34,532 bases of DNA from Pelagibacteraceae bacterium AG-464-B04 (GTDB lineage Bacteria > Pseudomonadota > Alphaproteobacteria > Pelagibacterales > Pelagibacteraceae): assembly GCA_003209225.1 (NCBI GenBank), contig QCRZ01000009.1, positions 1 to 34,532 of the forward strand, written 5' to 3'. The translations under genes were made by a program, and so were the position numbers. How positions within the stretch are numbered: position 1 is the stretch's first letter; every line of letters starts with the position of its first letter. The notes beneath the pieces are model-generated. The model made no database searches. It saw only the letters and a list, made by a program, of their open reading frames with translations, and was not told where the DNA came from. Below are positions 1-8,736 of the stretch, piece by piece.

Positions 1-4
1 AATA

Positions 5-3000
5 ATGTATATAACTGAACTAAGCATTAAAAGACCAGCCGTAGCGGTAGTCTTTTCGATGATACTTGTTATCTTTGGTTTATTCGTTTTTTCAAAGTTG
101 CCAGTTAGAGAATTGCCTTCTGGCCTGCAACCACCTGTAGTTCAGGTGCAGGTAGACTACCAAGGAGCTGGTGCAGAAGTTATTTCAAGTGAAATTACTG
201 AAATTATAGAAGATGTTATAGGAGGAGCAGAAGGTATCAAAAATATAGATTCAACATCAGAAAATGGAAGAAGTACAATTAAAATTGAATTTGAAACTGA
301 TATTGATTTGGATGCGGCTGCAAATGATATAAGAGATAGAGTTTCAAGAGTTTCTGATAATCTACCCGAAGATTCAAAACCTCCAGAAATATTAAAGCAA
401 AGCGCAGGATTCACAACAAGTATGTGGTTAAGTGTTTCAAGTAGCACTTGGTCAGATTTAGAAATTGGAGATTATACGAGAAGATATCTGGTTGATAATT
501 TTTCAAATGTAAAAGGAGTTGGTAGAATTCTTGTGGGAGGTCTCAGGGAATTAAGTGTAAGAGTTTACATAGATCCTATAAAACTAGCTGCAAACAATCT
601 CACTATCCAAGAAGTTGAGCAATCGTTACGAAAAGAAAATATTAGTCTACCCGCTGGTAGCTTAGAAGCAAATAATATTGATTTAACAATTAATCTTGAT
701 AAGGCATATAAAGATTTATCTTCAATAAAACAACTACCAATAAAAAAAAATAAAAATAATGTTATTCGTTTAGAAAATATTGCTGAAATTAAATATGGCC
801 CAGTATCAGAAAAAACTCTTTTTAAATCAATAAGTAAAGTTGGAAAATCTAATGACAAAGTAGTTGGGATTGGAATTTATGCAAAATCAGGTGCTTCAAC
901 GGTAGAGTTGTCAAAAAAAGTAAAAGAAAGAATAAAAGAAGTTCAAAAAACTTTACCTGATGGGCTTAAATTGAATGTGTCTTTTGATCGTGCAACTTAT
1001 ATTAATGCAGCTATATACGAGGTCTATAAAACTTTGGTTATAGCTTTTATTTTAGTTGTTATAATTATTTATCTTTTTCTTGGTAACTTAAAAGCTGTAA
1101 TTGTTCCAGCTGTGGCGCTTCCTGTAAGTTTAATTAGCTCCTTTTTGGGACTTTGGATATTTGATCTTTCTATAAATATTTTTGTATTACTGAGCTTCAT
1201 ATTGGCAATCGGAATCATAACTGATGACAGTGTTATTATGACTGATGCAATTTACCATAGAGTTGAAAATGGGGAAACTTCATTGGTGGCAGCTTTTAAT
1301 GGTTCAAAAAGTATAACTTTTGCAATCATTTCTACCACATTAGTTTTGGTGGCTGTGTTTTTACCTTTAATTTTTATTGAAGGAATATCAGGAACTTTAT
1401 TTAAAGAAACTGCAATTTCATTAACATTTGCAATTATTGTCTCTTCTTTTGTTGCCTTAACTCTCTCGCCAATGCTCGGGAGTAAATTTTTAAATAAAAA
1501 TAAAAAAAAAACAAAAATTATTTTAAAATTTGAAAGTTACTACAATTTATTTTCGGATTTTTATGCTGAGACATTAAATTATTGGATAACTAAACATAAA
1601 CTCATAGTTGGATTTATGCTTTTTGTAGTTTTGACTTCAGTATTGTTATTTATATTTTCTCCTAAAGAATTACTTCCACAGGAAGATAGAGGGGTTTACC
1701 TAGTTATAGGAAAAACTGATGAAGGAAGTTCTTTTCAATATACTTCTGATAAAGCTGAAGAGATAGAAAGAAGATTAACTCCTTTAGTTAAAAGTGAAGA
1801 ACAGTCCTATAAAAGAATGATCATGAGAGTGCCAGGCTTTGGAAGAGCAAGCAAATCTTATAATAGTTTTATTATTATCGCGTTGCTTGATGATTGGAGT
1901 GATAGAAGTGAAAGCGCAGTAAAAATCATGCGAAAAGCTATTGGAAAAATTGTAACTGTACCGCAGGCGTTAGCTTTCCCAATTTCTCCGCAAAGTATAA
2001 GGGTTAGCAGTTATAACAAGCCAGTACAAATGGTCTTGCTTGGAAAAAGCTACGATCAACTTGAAAATTGGCAAAAATTAATAATTAGAGAATTAAGAAA
2101 AAACAAAAATCTAGCAGCAATTGAATCTGACTATTCCAAAAATAAGCCGGAAATTAAATTAATAATCAATAGAAAAAAAGCTCAAGATTTGGGAGTTTCT
2201 ATTCAATCGATTGGTAAAACAGTAGAAACTCTATTTTCAGGAAAAACTGTTACAAAATTTAATCAACTTGGCAAAGAATACCCAATAATACTTCAATCTG
2301 ATATTAAAAATAGAAAAAAAAGTGAGAGTTTGAATAAAATTTTTGTGCGCTCAGATACTACCGGAAAATTAATTTCATTAGCAAATCTTGTTCAATTTGA
2401 AGAAGTAGGATCAGCAAAAATTCTAGCGAGATATGATAGACAGCGTGCCGTCACGATTAGTGCAAGATTAATTGGTGATTATTCTCTTTCTGAAGCTATG
2501 CGTTACCTTGAAAAAATAGTAAACAAAACTGTTCCTGAAGCTAGAATTGAATGGAAAGGTAAGTCCGAAGAGCTAAAAGAAACAAGCAATGAATTATTTA
2601 TTATATTTGCACTAGCATTAGTAACAGCCTTTCTAGTAATGGCTGCAAACTTTAATAGCTTTGTTCATCCAATAGTAATTATGCTAACAGTTCCCTTAAG
2701 TGTACTTGGAGGTATAATTTTTATTTTATTATTCAACTCAAGCATAAATATTTTTTCACAAATAGCTCTGGTGATTTTAATCGGTATTTCTACTAAAAAT
2801 TCAATTTTAATAGTTGATTGGGCAAATCAGCTTAGAAGAACTGGGAAAAATATTCAAAGCGCTACTCTAGAAGCATGCAGAAGAAGATTTCGTGCGATTA
2901 TTATGACTTCATTATCTACTATGATTGCAATGGTTCCATTATTAATTGGAAACATAGGCCCAGGTGCCGGCGAAGGTAGTAGGTTAGCTGTTGGAGCCAC

Positions 3001-3133
3001 AATTTTTGGAGGAATGTTAATAAGTACTTTTTTTACCCTTTATGTAACTCCTACAATGTATGTTTTGCTTGCCAAAAATACAAAAAGAATTGACGCAATT
3101 GATCTTGAATTAAATAAACAGCTTAAAAAATAA
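5..3133 (+). CDS. RND-family multidrug efflux permease (AcrB/MexB-like)
   Basis: This is an inner-membrane, proton-driven exporter subunit of a tripartite efflux pump. At 1042 residues it has the full length of the HAE1/AcrB class. It shows the duplicated layout: TM1 at about residues 10-30, a large periplasmic porter domain, a TM bundle from about 340 to 560, a second periplasmic domain, and a TM bundle from about 860 to 1025. The proton-relay residues are present: D407-D408 in TM4 (IITDDSV) and K931 in the later bundle (STKNSIL), matching AcrB D407, D408 and K940. The start at base 5 begins MYITELSIKRP, a typical family N-terminus, but the ribosome-binding site lies outside the window. The periplasmic adaptor gene is probably just upstream and not visible. 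Its 3' end overlaps the convergent transglycosylase gene by 11 bases. Substrates cannot be read from the sequence. Confidence 0.96.
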   Translation: MYITELSIKRPAVAVVFSMILVIFGLFVFSKLPVRELPSGLQPPVVQVQVDYQGAGAEVISSEITEIIEDVIGGAEGIKNIDSTSENGRSTIKIEFETDIDLDAAANDIRDRVSRVSDNLPEDSKPPEILKQSAGFTTSMWLSVSSSTWSDLEIGDYTRRYLVDNFSNVKGVGRILVGGLRELSVRVYIDPIKLAANNLTIQEVEQSLRKENISLPAGSLEANNIDLTINLDKAYKDLSSIKQLPIKKNKNNVIRLENIAEIKYGPVSEKTLFKSISKVGKSNDKVVGIGIYAKSGASTVELSKKVKERIKEVQKTLPDGLKLNVSFDRATYINAAIYEVYKTLVIAFILVVIIIYLFLGNLKAVIVPAVALPVSLISSFLGLWIFDLSINIFVLLSFILAIGIITDDSVIMTDAIYHRVENGETSLVAAFNGSKSITFAIISTTLVLVAVFLPLIFIEGISGTLFKETAISLTFAIIVSSFVALTLSPMLGSKFLNKNKKKTKIILKFESYYNLFSDFYAETLNYWITKHKLIVGFMLFVVLTSVLLFIFSPKELLPQEDRGVYLVIGKTDEGSSFQYTSDKAEEIERRLTPLVKSEEQSYKRMIMRVPGFGRASKSYNSFIIIALLDDWSDRSESAVKIMRKAIGKIVTVPQALAFPISPQSIRVSSYNKPVQMVLLGKSYDQLENWQKLIIRELRKNKNLAAIESDYSKNKPEIKLIINRKKAQDLGVSIQSIGKTVETLFSGKTVTKFNQLGKEYPIILQSDIKNRKKSESLNKIFVRSDTTGKLISLANLVQFEEVGSAKILARYDRQRAVTISARLIGDYSLSEAMRYLEKIVNKTVPEARIEWKGKSEELKETSNELFIIFALALVTAFLVMAANFNSFVHPIVIMLTVPLSVLGGIIFILLFNSSINIFSQIALVILIGISTKNSILIVDWANQLRRTGKNIQSATLEACRRRFRAIIMTSLSTMIAMVPLLIGNIGPGAGEGSRLAVGATIFGGMLISTFFTLYVTPTMYVLLAKNTKRIDAIDLELNKQLKK

Positions 3134-3728
3134 TATATCTTTTTCTACTTAATTTTTTTTTGCACTTGTTTAATTGTTTTCTATATTGAGTTGCTTGGTC
3201 TTTAACTTGTTTAGCTAAAATAATTACTTTTTTATTATTTTTATAATTACTATAATTGCCCCATCCTTCATGATAAGCAATATATTGACGATAGGCATCT
3301 GTTTTTGAAATTTTTAAAATTTTATTTGTTTTACTCATATACCATCCTATAAAATCAACACTATCTTTAAATCTTAATCTAGTTGCTAGAGGTTTGTTGT
3401 TTTCTTTTTTATATTGATTCCAAGTTCCTTTTATAGCTTGAGAATAACCAAATGAACTTGATTTTCTTTTATAAGGGATAACTTTAAATATTTTTGTTCT
3501 TTCGGGTTTTGCTAACCAATCAAAGTCTGATTCTTTTTTTATAATAGCTAATTGGATGTGTATAGGAGCGCCCCATTTTTTTTCAGTTTTTTTTGCATGT
3601 TTATACCATAAATATTTTTCAGAAAAAATATCACAACTATTATTGGTATTTAAAGGTATAGAGGTACAAGAATATAAAGTTGATAAAACTAAGCAATAAG
3701 CAAAATATTTCCTAATAAAACGAATCAC
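3123..3728 (-). CDS. Lipoprotein lytic transglycosylase (SLT domain)
   Basis: This 201-residue protein probably cleaves the glycan strands of peptidoglycan from the periplasmic side. The N-terminus has two to three basic residues, a short hydrophobic stretch and a lipobox ending at C21 (LYSC), so it is predicted to be a lipoprotein. The SLT-type fold is suggested by KKESDF, with the likely catalytic glutamate at E66, followed by a GYSQAIKGTW segment and a C-terminal YHEGWGNY segment that resemble family motifs. The region after about residue 180 is rich in lysine and arginine. The gene uses a GTG start at 3728. It overlaps the end of the RND gene by 11 bases in convergent orientation. The SLT assignment rests on motifs, and membership in a named subfamily is not resolved. 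Confidence 0.85.
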   Translation of the reverse strand: MIRFIRKYFAYCLVLSTLYSCTSIPLNTNNSCDIFSEKYLWYKHAKKTEKKWGAPIHIQLAIIKKESDFDWLAKPERTKIFKVIPYKRKSSSFGYSQAIKGTWNQYKKENNKPLATRLRFKDSVDFIGWYMSKTNKILKISKTDAYRQYIAYHEGWGNYSNYKNNKKVIILAKQVKDQATQYRKQLNKCKKKLSRKRYIIF

Positions 3729-3789
3729 AAATTCAATCTATATAAAAGTATCTGAACAATAAATAGAAATTAGTTAAAAAAGATTAATT

Positions 3790-4104
3790 TTATAAAAATT
3801 CTTTTTTTGCACGTTCAAGCAATAAATTCATTTGTTCTTTTATTTCAGTGTCAGCTATATTTAATTCAGACTTTTTAAAATCATTCTGAATTTTTCTAAA
3901 AACGTCATCATCGCCAGGTTCAGCAAAATCAGATTTAATAACCTCCTGTATATATATTACTTTATCTTCATTACTTTTGCCCAATTTACTAGCGGCCCAT
4001 TCACCTAAATACTTATTTCTTTTTGCATTAATTTTAAATTCTAACTCTTCATCTCTTGCAAATTTTTTTTCAAAACTTTTTTCTCTATCATCAAATGAGT
4101 TCAT
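3790..4104 (-). CDS. F1FO-ATPase inhibitor subunit zeta (DUF1476)
   Basis: This 104-residue protein belongs to the DUF1476 family, whose Paracoccus denitrificans member (zeta) binds the F1 sector and blocks ATP hydrolysis. The start FDDREKSFEKKFARDEEL and the following LGEWAASKLG closely follow the alphaproteobacterial family pattern. The N-terminal helix is the inhibitory segment in the characterised homologue. The rest is predicted helical with an acidic stretch (EPGDDD). The start codon directly follows the stop codon of the upstream VanZ-like gene, with GGAG about 8 bases before it, so the pair is probably translationally coupled. No ATP synthase genes lie in this window. The family call is secure, while the inhibitory role here is inferred from homology. 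Confidence 0.93.
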   Translation of the reverse strand: MNSFDDREKSFEKKFARDEELEFKINAKRNKYLGEWAASKLGKSNEDKVIYIQEVIKSDFAEPGDDDVFRKIQNDFKKSELNIADTEIKEQMNLLLERAKKEFL

Positions 4105-4494
4105 TTATTTTCTCCAAAATTTATAAATTAGTACTACTATTAAGGCAATTAATACACCAAAAATATTACCAACTAAATCTGGTATTTCAAAACCTCTTTC
4201 TGGAATGATCAAATGTAAAATTTCAAGAATTAAGGATAAAAAAATTAAATAAATTACAATTATTTTAAAACTATTATCCCTTAAGTAAGAAAATAGACCT
4301 AGAACAGATACAAAAAAATATAAATAAAAATGATTAGAAGACATGTACATAAAATTATTTGTTATTTGAGGATGATGTACGTAAGATCCATAAATCAAAA
4401 AACCCAAAATACTTCCTGGATATAATGAAAATATTATCAACAACAAGATTGAAATATGAAATAGTATTTTAAAATAACTAATTATTTTATCCAT
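4105..4494 (-). CDS. VanZ-like family membrane protein
   Basis: This 129-residue protein has four predicted membrane segments at about residues 12-35, 52-70, 75-92 and 105-126. The motif ILHLIIPERGFEIPDLVGN matches the VanZ-like signature, which has a conserved E/R-rich loop and then a DhxxN segment before the last helix. The namesake VanZ gives low-level teicoplanin resistance, but most members are uncharacterised envelope proteins, so no drug-resistance role should be assumed. It is the first gene of a two-gene unit with the zeta inhibitor, with no bases between them. It is divergent from the phosphoglycerate mutase gene, with 70 bases between the two starts. Confidence 0.8.
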   Translation of the reverse strand: MDKIISYFKILFHISILLLIIFSLYPGSILGFLIYGSYVHHPQITNNFMYMSSNHFYLYFFVSVLGLFSYLRDNSFKIIVIYLIFLSLILEILHLIIPERGFEIPDLVGNIFGVLIALIVVLIYKFWRK

Positions 4495-4564
4495 AGTAAA
4501 AAAATTTAATGTTCTTCATAAATGATTTTATTTATAATATACATATGTATTAATTATTATATAT

Positions 4565-5286
4565 ATGAATTATCTAATACTAGTAAGGCACGGACAAAGT
4601 ATTTGGAATTTACAAAAAAGATTTACAGGCTGGGTTGATGTAGAATTAACGGACCAGGGAAAATCAGAAGCACTTAAAGCTGGTAAGTTAATAAAAAATT
4701 AGATGTTAAAATAGATAATTTTTTTTGTTCTTATCAAAAAAGAGCAATAGAAACTTTAAAATTGATTTTAAAGACTATAAATAAAAATTCAAAAAGTATT
4801 ACCAAAGCGTGGGAGTTAAATGAAAGACATTATGGTGAGCTTACCGGATTAAATAAAAAAGAGATGGAAAAAGTTTATGGAAAGAAAAAAATACATATTT
4901 TTAGGAGATCTTGGGATACTGCGCCCGCTCCATTAAGCAAAAAAAATCCCTTTCATCCCATAAATATAAAAATTTACAAAGATATTCCAAAAAATAAAAT
5001 TCCTAACTCTGAATCTCTAAAAAATACTTACGAAAGAGTCGTTAGTTATTATTCAAAAAATATTGAGCACCTGATTAAAAATGAAAAAAATATTCTCATT
5101 TCAGCTCATGGTAATTCATTAAGAGCTCTTTGTAAGAAACTATTTAATATTTCCAACAAAAAAATTTCAAAATTAGAAATACCGACCGGCAATCCCCTTG
5201 TAATAAAATTTAATAGTAATTACAAAGTCTATAATGGTTACTATCTTGATATTAGTAGATCAAAAAATTTATTGGTAAAATTTTAA
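4565..5286 (+). pseudogene. gpmA: 2,3-bisphosphoglycerate-dependent phosphoglycerate mutase, broken by a one-base frameshift
   Basis: The reading frame from ATG 4565 begins with the family signature [10 protein letters not shown] (phosphohistidine) and [14 protein letters not shown], then stops at TAG 4700-4702. Homology resumes at once in the -1 frame ([20 protein letters not shown]). It continues through ERHYGELTGLNK, the RRSWDTAP segment and SAHGNSLRAL (second active-site His) to a stop at 5286. Restoring one A in the six-A run at 4693-4698 would give about 240 residues, the normal length. All active-site motifs are present across the two frames, so decay is very recent or the shift is an assembly error. 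Recoding is also possible, because the run reads A AAA AAT in the zero frame. The enzyme would interconvert 3- and 2-phosphoglycerate in glycolysis and gluconeogenesis. Confidence 0.9.
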
Positions 5287-5981
5287 TAATTTTTGTTAAT
5301 TAACTGTTTATAAATTTTAAGATTAGTTACATGCAACAATTTTTGGGTACTTTCAATTCCAAATAATTCTTTTTTTTTTATTAAAAAATCCCAAATTAAA
5401 TTTATTGAAAAGGGTTTAATTTCTTTACTTTGAAATACAGAATTATTTAGTATTTGTGATCCTGTATAAATATATTTTTTTTCAATACTTTTTCTGTCTA
5501 AAATATTTTCTTTTAGATTAAAATCCCCACTTAAATTTTTATCAAAACTTTTTTTTTTATTAACTACTAATAAAATACTCTTACAATTATTATAAAAATA
5601 TTTTTTTTCCATTTCTTTAAAATCATACAAATAAGAATCTGACCATATTGTATCTGGATTTAAAACAAAAAAAGGTTCATTGTTAAATTTTTGTGCTGCG
5701 TTTAAAATTCCACCTCCAGTATTTAAAATCTGATTATGTTCTCTAATCAAAAAAATTTTTGAACCAAATTTTTTACTACTAATAAATGAATTTATTTGAT
5801 TAGCAAGATGATGCGTATTAATCACAATTTCTTCTATTCCAAATTTTTCTAAAATATAAATTGCGTTTTCTAATAAAGTTTTTTTATTTATTTCGAGAAG
5901 AGGTTTTGGTTTATTTTTAGTTATCGGATACAATCTTTCTCCAAATCCTGCAGATAAAATAATAGCTTTTTTAATTTTCAT
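5283..5981 (-). CDS. murU: Nucleotidyltransferase, probable N-acetylmuramate-1-phosphate uridylyltransferase
   Basis: This 232-residue sugar-phosphate nucleotidyltransferase has the N-terminal signature ILSAGFGERLYPITKNKPKP, with the catalytic G-x-G-x-R and the downstream K-P-x-P-L-L. It also has VLNPDTIW around residue 107, a metal-binding aspartate region. MurU joins UTP and MurNAc-1-phosphate to give UDP-MurNAc in the cell-wall recycling route that bypasses de novo MurA/MurB synthesis. The specific name rests on the gene directly upstream, an AmgK-type kinase, with which it overlaps by 11 bases; tsaE-amgK-murU is a known order in Proteobacteria. Other NTP-transferases share the signature, so the family is certain and the substrate is inferred. 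Its end overlaps the convergent gpmA by 4 bases. Confidence 0.85.
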   Translation of the reverse strand: MKIKKAIILSAGFGERLYPITKNKPKPLLEINKKTLLENAIYILEKFGIEEIVINTHHLANQINSFISSKKFGSKIFLIREHNQILNTGGGILNAAQKFNNEPFFVLNPDTIWSDSYLYDFKEMEKKYFYNNCKSILLVVNKKKSFDKNLSGDFNLKENILDRKSIEKKYIYTGSQILNNSVFQSKEIKPFSINLIWDFLIKKKELFGIESTQKLLHVTNLKIYKQLINKNY

Positions 5982-6975
5982 AAAAAATAATTTTTTTTCT
6001 AACTTTTAAAGAAATAAATTTATTTAAAATATAATTAATTTCACTATACATTTTTCCCTGCAATCGCATTTCAAGTAATTGCCAAGCATAAGGAATTAAT
6101 TTTAAATACTTTTTTTTTCCATCTCTTCTAAAAAGTCTTGAAAAAATTCCAATTATTTTTAGATTTCGTTGTACAGACAAAATATTAAAATCATGAATAA
6201 AATCTTTTTTTCTAATTTTATAAGCTTTAGGACTTTTACACAAATAATAATCAAAAATATTTTTTCTCAGTTGATCGGAAACTTTAATTCTAACATCATC
6301 TATTAAAGAAACTAAATCATATGCTGGATTTCCTATAATAGCATCTTGAGAGTCAATTATTCCAATTTTATTATTAATTTTCATTAAGTTTGAAACATGA
6401 AAATCGCGGTGTACAAATATTTTATTTTTAAATTTCAATTTTTTATAAAGATTTTGTAAATTTTTTTTTAAATCTTTTTTAATTTCAAGTGTTTTTTTTT
6501 TATTCATAATTAAAGGTAAGTACCAATCAAAAAATAAATTGGACTCTTTGGTTAAATTTTCTAATGAGTATTTTTTTAATTTATAATTTTTTCCAAAAAA
6601 GTCTTTTATTTTTCTTGATCTAATTTTTTGTAATTTAATTAATAAATTAACTACTTTTTTATAAACTTTAATATTGTTTTTCTTTTTTTTAAGAAGTTTA
6701 TAAATTGTGGTATTGCCAAAATCTTCTATTTCGATAAATCCCTTTTTATAGTTCTCTGATAAAAGCCTAGGTGTTTTTATATTTTGACTTAATAAAAATT
6801 TATTAATAGCACTGTAAATTAGTAGATTTTTGTATTTTTCTTTTTTTGAAGTTACAATAATAGTATTAATTTTTTTTTTTCTGTCAATTTTTCTATAGTA
6901 TTTCCTAAATGATGCGTCACCTAATATAGGTAATAATTTATATCTTTTTAAAGTCATAGCTTTTCCACTTTCCAT
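5971..6975 (-). CDS. amgK: Phosphotransferase, probable N-acetylmuramate/N-acetylglucosamine kinase (AmgK-like)
   Basis: This 334-residue protein has the aminoglycoside-phosphotransferase/choline-kinase fold. The Brenner motif HRDFHVSN is visible, with the catalytic aspartate at D191, followed by IIDSQDA, the metal-binding aspartate of the DFG-like motif. AmgK phosphorylates MurNAc at the anomeric position and supplies MurU. The start at 6975 overlaps tsaE by 38 bases; a second ATG at codon 7 (6957, MTLKRYKLL) would cut this to 20 and is a plausible alternative. The gene is very rich in lysine and A/T, more than its neighbours. Synteny with tsaE upstream and murU downstream supports the AmgK reading. 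Confidence 0.85.
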   Translation of the reverse strand: MESGKAMTLKRYKLLPILGDASFRKYYRKIDRKKKINTIIVTSKKEKYKNLLIYSAINKFLLSQNIKTPRLLSENYKKGFIEIEDFGNTTIYKLLKKKKNNIKVYKKVVNLLIKLQKIRSRKIKDFFGKNYKLKKYSLENLTKESNLFFDWYLPLIMNKKKTLEIKKDLKKNLQNLYKKLKFKNKIFVHRDFHVSNLMKINNKIGIIDSQDAIIGNPAYDLVSLIDDVRIKVSDQLRKNIFDYYLCKSPKAYKIRKKDFIHDFNILSVQRNLKIIGIFSRLFRRDGKKKYLKLIPYAWQLLEMRLQGKMYSEINYILNKFISLKVRKKIIFYEN

Positions 6976-7384
6976 AACCTTTGATTTTAACTTTCCTTTT
7001 TTTTAGGTAACTAAAAGATAATTCTATTCGATTTTTTGGTTTTTTTTTAATCAATTCGGGCCATTCTATCAATGTAATATGTTTTTTGTCTTCAATAAAT
7101 ACTCCCAGTTCATTTATATCTTTGCTATTTTTTAAACGAAAAAAATCATAATGCATTATTTTTAATTTTTTAATTTCATATTCAAACATAATATTAAAAG
7201 TTGGACTTAATATTTGACTTTCATTTAGTCCTTTTTTTAATTCAAGATTATTAATTAAGCCTCTCACAAAAGTTGTTTTTCCAACTCCTATTTCTCCATA
7301 GAGGAAAATTATATCTCCATTGGATAATAGTTGTCCTATTTTTTTTGAAAGAATAAAAGTATCTTCTAATGAGTTTAATTCCAT
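6938..7384 (-). CDS. tsaE: tRNA threonylcarbamoyladenosine biosynthesis ATPase TsaE
   Basis: This 148-residue cytoplasmic ATPase works with TsaB and TsaD to place threonylcarbamoyl on A37 of ANN-decoding tRNAs. The Walker A motif GEIGVGKTT lies at about residues 30-38. It is followed by SPTFN (the threonine of a switch-like segment), HYDFFRL and LIEWPE, all typical of TsaE. The length is normal for the family. The stop lies inside the downstream kinase gene, a 38-base overlap. The start is 11 bases after the end of ahcY, so it most likely shares the chvI-to-murU transcript. Confidence 0.95.
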   Translation of the reverse strand: MELNSLEDTFILSKKIGQLLSNGDIIFLYGEIGVGKTTFVRGLINNLELKKGLNESQILSPTFNIMFEYEIKKLKIMHYDFFRLKNSKDINELGVFIEDKKHITLIEWPELIKKKPKNRIELSFSYLKKRKVKIKGYGKWKSYDFKKI

Positions 7385-7395
7385 CTAGCTACTTG

Positions 7396-8685
7396 CTAGT
7401 AGCGATAACTATCAGGTTTAAATGGACCTTTAACATCAACATTAATGTATTCGGCTTGCGCTTTTGATAATTTTGTCAATTTTGCTCCAACTTTATTTAA
7501 ATGAAGAATAGCAACTTTTTCATCTAAATGCTTGGGTAAAACGTAAACTTTATTTTCATATTTCTTGAAGTTATTCCAAAGTTCTATTTGGGCTATAGTT
7601 TGGTTAGTAAAAGATGCGCTCATAACAAAACTTGGATGGCCTGTCGCACATCCTAAATTAACCAATCTTCCTTCTGCTAAAAGTAAAATTCTTTTTTTAT
7701 CAGGAAATTCTATTTCATGAACCTGAGGTTTTATTTCATTCCACTTATAATTTTTTAAAGCTTCGACTTGAATTTCGTTATCAAAATGGCCAATGTTACA
7801 TAATATAGATCGATCTTTCATCAAACGCATATGATCTGCTGTAACAATATCTTTATTGCCTGTTGCCGTAACTACTATATCAGCATTTTCAATAGCTTCT
7901 TCCATTAATACCACTTCGTAACCTTCCATTGCTGCTTGTAAAGCACAAATTGGATCTGCTTCGGTTACCATAACTCTAGCCCCTGCCTGTCTTAGTGATG
8001 CTGCACTTCCCTTACCCACATCTCCAAACCCAGCAACTATAGCTGTTTTACCTGACATCATAACATCTGTCGCCCTTTTAATTCCATCAACCAAACTTTC
8101 TCGACATCCATATAAATTATCAAATTTAGATTTGGTAACAGAGTCATTCACGTTAATCGCAGGTATTAAAAGTTTATTATCCGCTTGCATTTTTTTTAAT
8201 GCCATGACTCCTGTTGTTGTCTCTTCAGAAACTCCTTTTACCTCTTTTAGAAGTTGTTTGTATTCTTTGTGCATCAACTTAGTTAGATCACCCCCATCAT
8301 CTAACAACATGTTTGGGGTCCAGCCTTTTTTAGCTTCTATAGTTTGTTTTATACACCACCAATATTCCTCTTCTGTTTCTCCCTTCCAGGCATATACAGG
8401 GATTCCTGCTTTCGCAATTGCTGCTGCTGCATGATCTTGGGTAGAAAAAATATTGCAAGATGACCACCTGACATCTGCTCCTAGATCAACTAATGTTTCA
8501 ATTAAGACTGCGGTTTGAATTGTCATATGAAGACATCCTAAGATTCTTGCTCCTTTAAGAGGACTCTTTCCTTTGTACTCTTGCCTAATTGCCATTAAAC
8601 CTGGCATTTCTGTTTCAGCGATAGATATCTCTTTTCTACCAAATTCTGCTTGGGATATATCTTTAACTTTATAATCTTGATTCAT
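7396..8685 (-). CDS. ahcY: Adenosylhomocysteinase
   Basis: This enzyme reversibly splits S-adenosylhomocysteine into homocysteine and adenosine, removing the product inhibitor of methyltransferases. The protein has 429 residues. Visible motifs are [14 protein letters not shown] near the N-terminus, the NAD-binding stretch [16 protein letters not shown] at about residues 217-232, [14 protein letters not shown] just after it, and the C-terminal KPDSYRY that reaches the neighbouring subunit's active site in the family. The gene is much better conserved and less lysine-rich than its downstream neighbours. It follows chvG by 51 bases and precedes tsaE by 11 bases. The leader shows no SAH riboswitch that I can recognise. 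Confidence 0.97.
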   Translation of the reverse strand: MNQDYKVKDISQAEFGRKEISIAETEMPGLMAIRQEYKGKSPLKGARILGCLHMTIQTAVLIETLVDLGADVRWSSCNIFSTQDHAAAAIAKAGIPVYAWKGETEEEYWWCIKQTIEAKKGWTPNMLLDDGGDLTKLMHKEYKQLLKEVKGVSEETTTGVMALKKMQADNKLLIPAINVNDSVTKSKFDNLYGCRESLVDGIKRATDVMMSGKTAIVAGFGDVGKGSAASLRQAGARVMVTEADPICALQAAMEGYEVVLMEEAIENADIVVTATGNKDIVTADHMRLMKDRSILCNIGHFDNEIQVEALKNYKWNEIKPQVHEIEFPDKKRILLLAEGRLVNLGCATGHPSFVMSASFTNQTIAQIELWNNFKKYENKVYVLPKHLDEKVAILHLNKVGAKLTKLSKAQAEYINVDVKGPFKPDSYRY

Positions 8686-8736
8686 TGAGTTGGCTTTTTA
8701 ACAATTAAATTCTTTTTAATCAACCATCTTAAATGT

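Noticed and set aside
4105-4494. Glycopeptide resistance determinant (VanZ)
   Set aside because: The VanZ-like fold is widespread in bacteria with no resistance role, and no van genes are present.
4762-5286. A stand-alone gene starting at ATG 4762
   Set aside because: It lacks the N-terminal phosphohistidine region of phosphoglycerate mutase, which is present in another frame from 4565. It is the 3' part of the frameshifted gpmA.
8686-8736. Possible SAH riboswitch in front of ahcY
   Set aside because: The 51-base gap is A/T rich and shows none of the conserved G/C-rich stems expected of an SAH aptamer. The gene most likely shares the chvI-chvG transcript.
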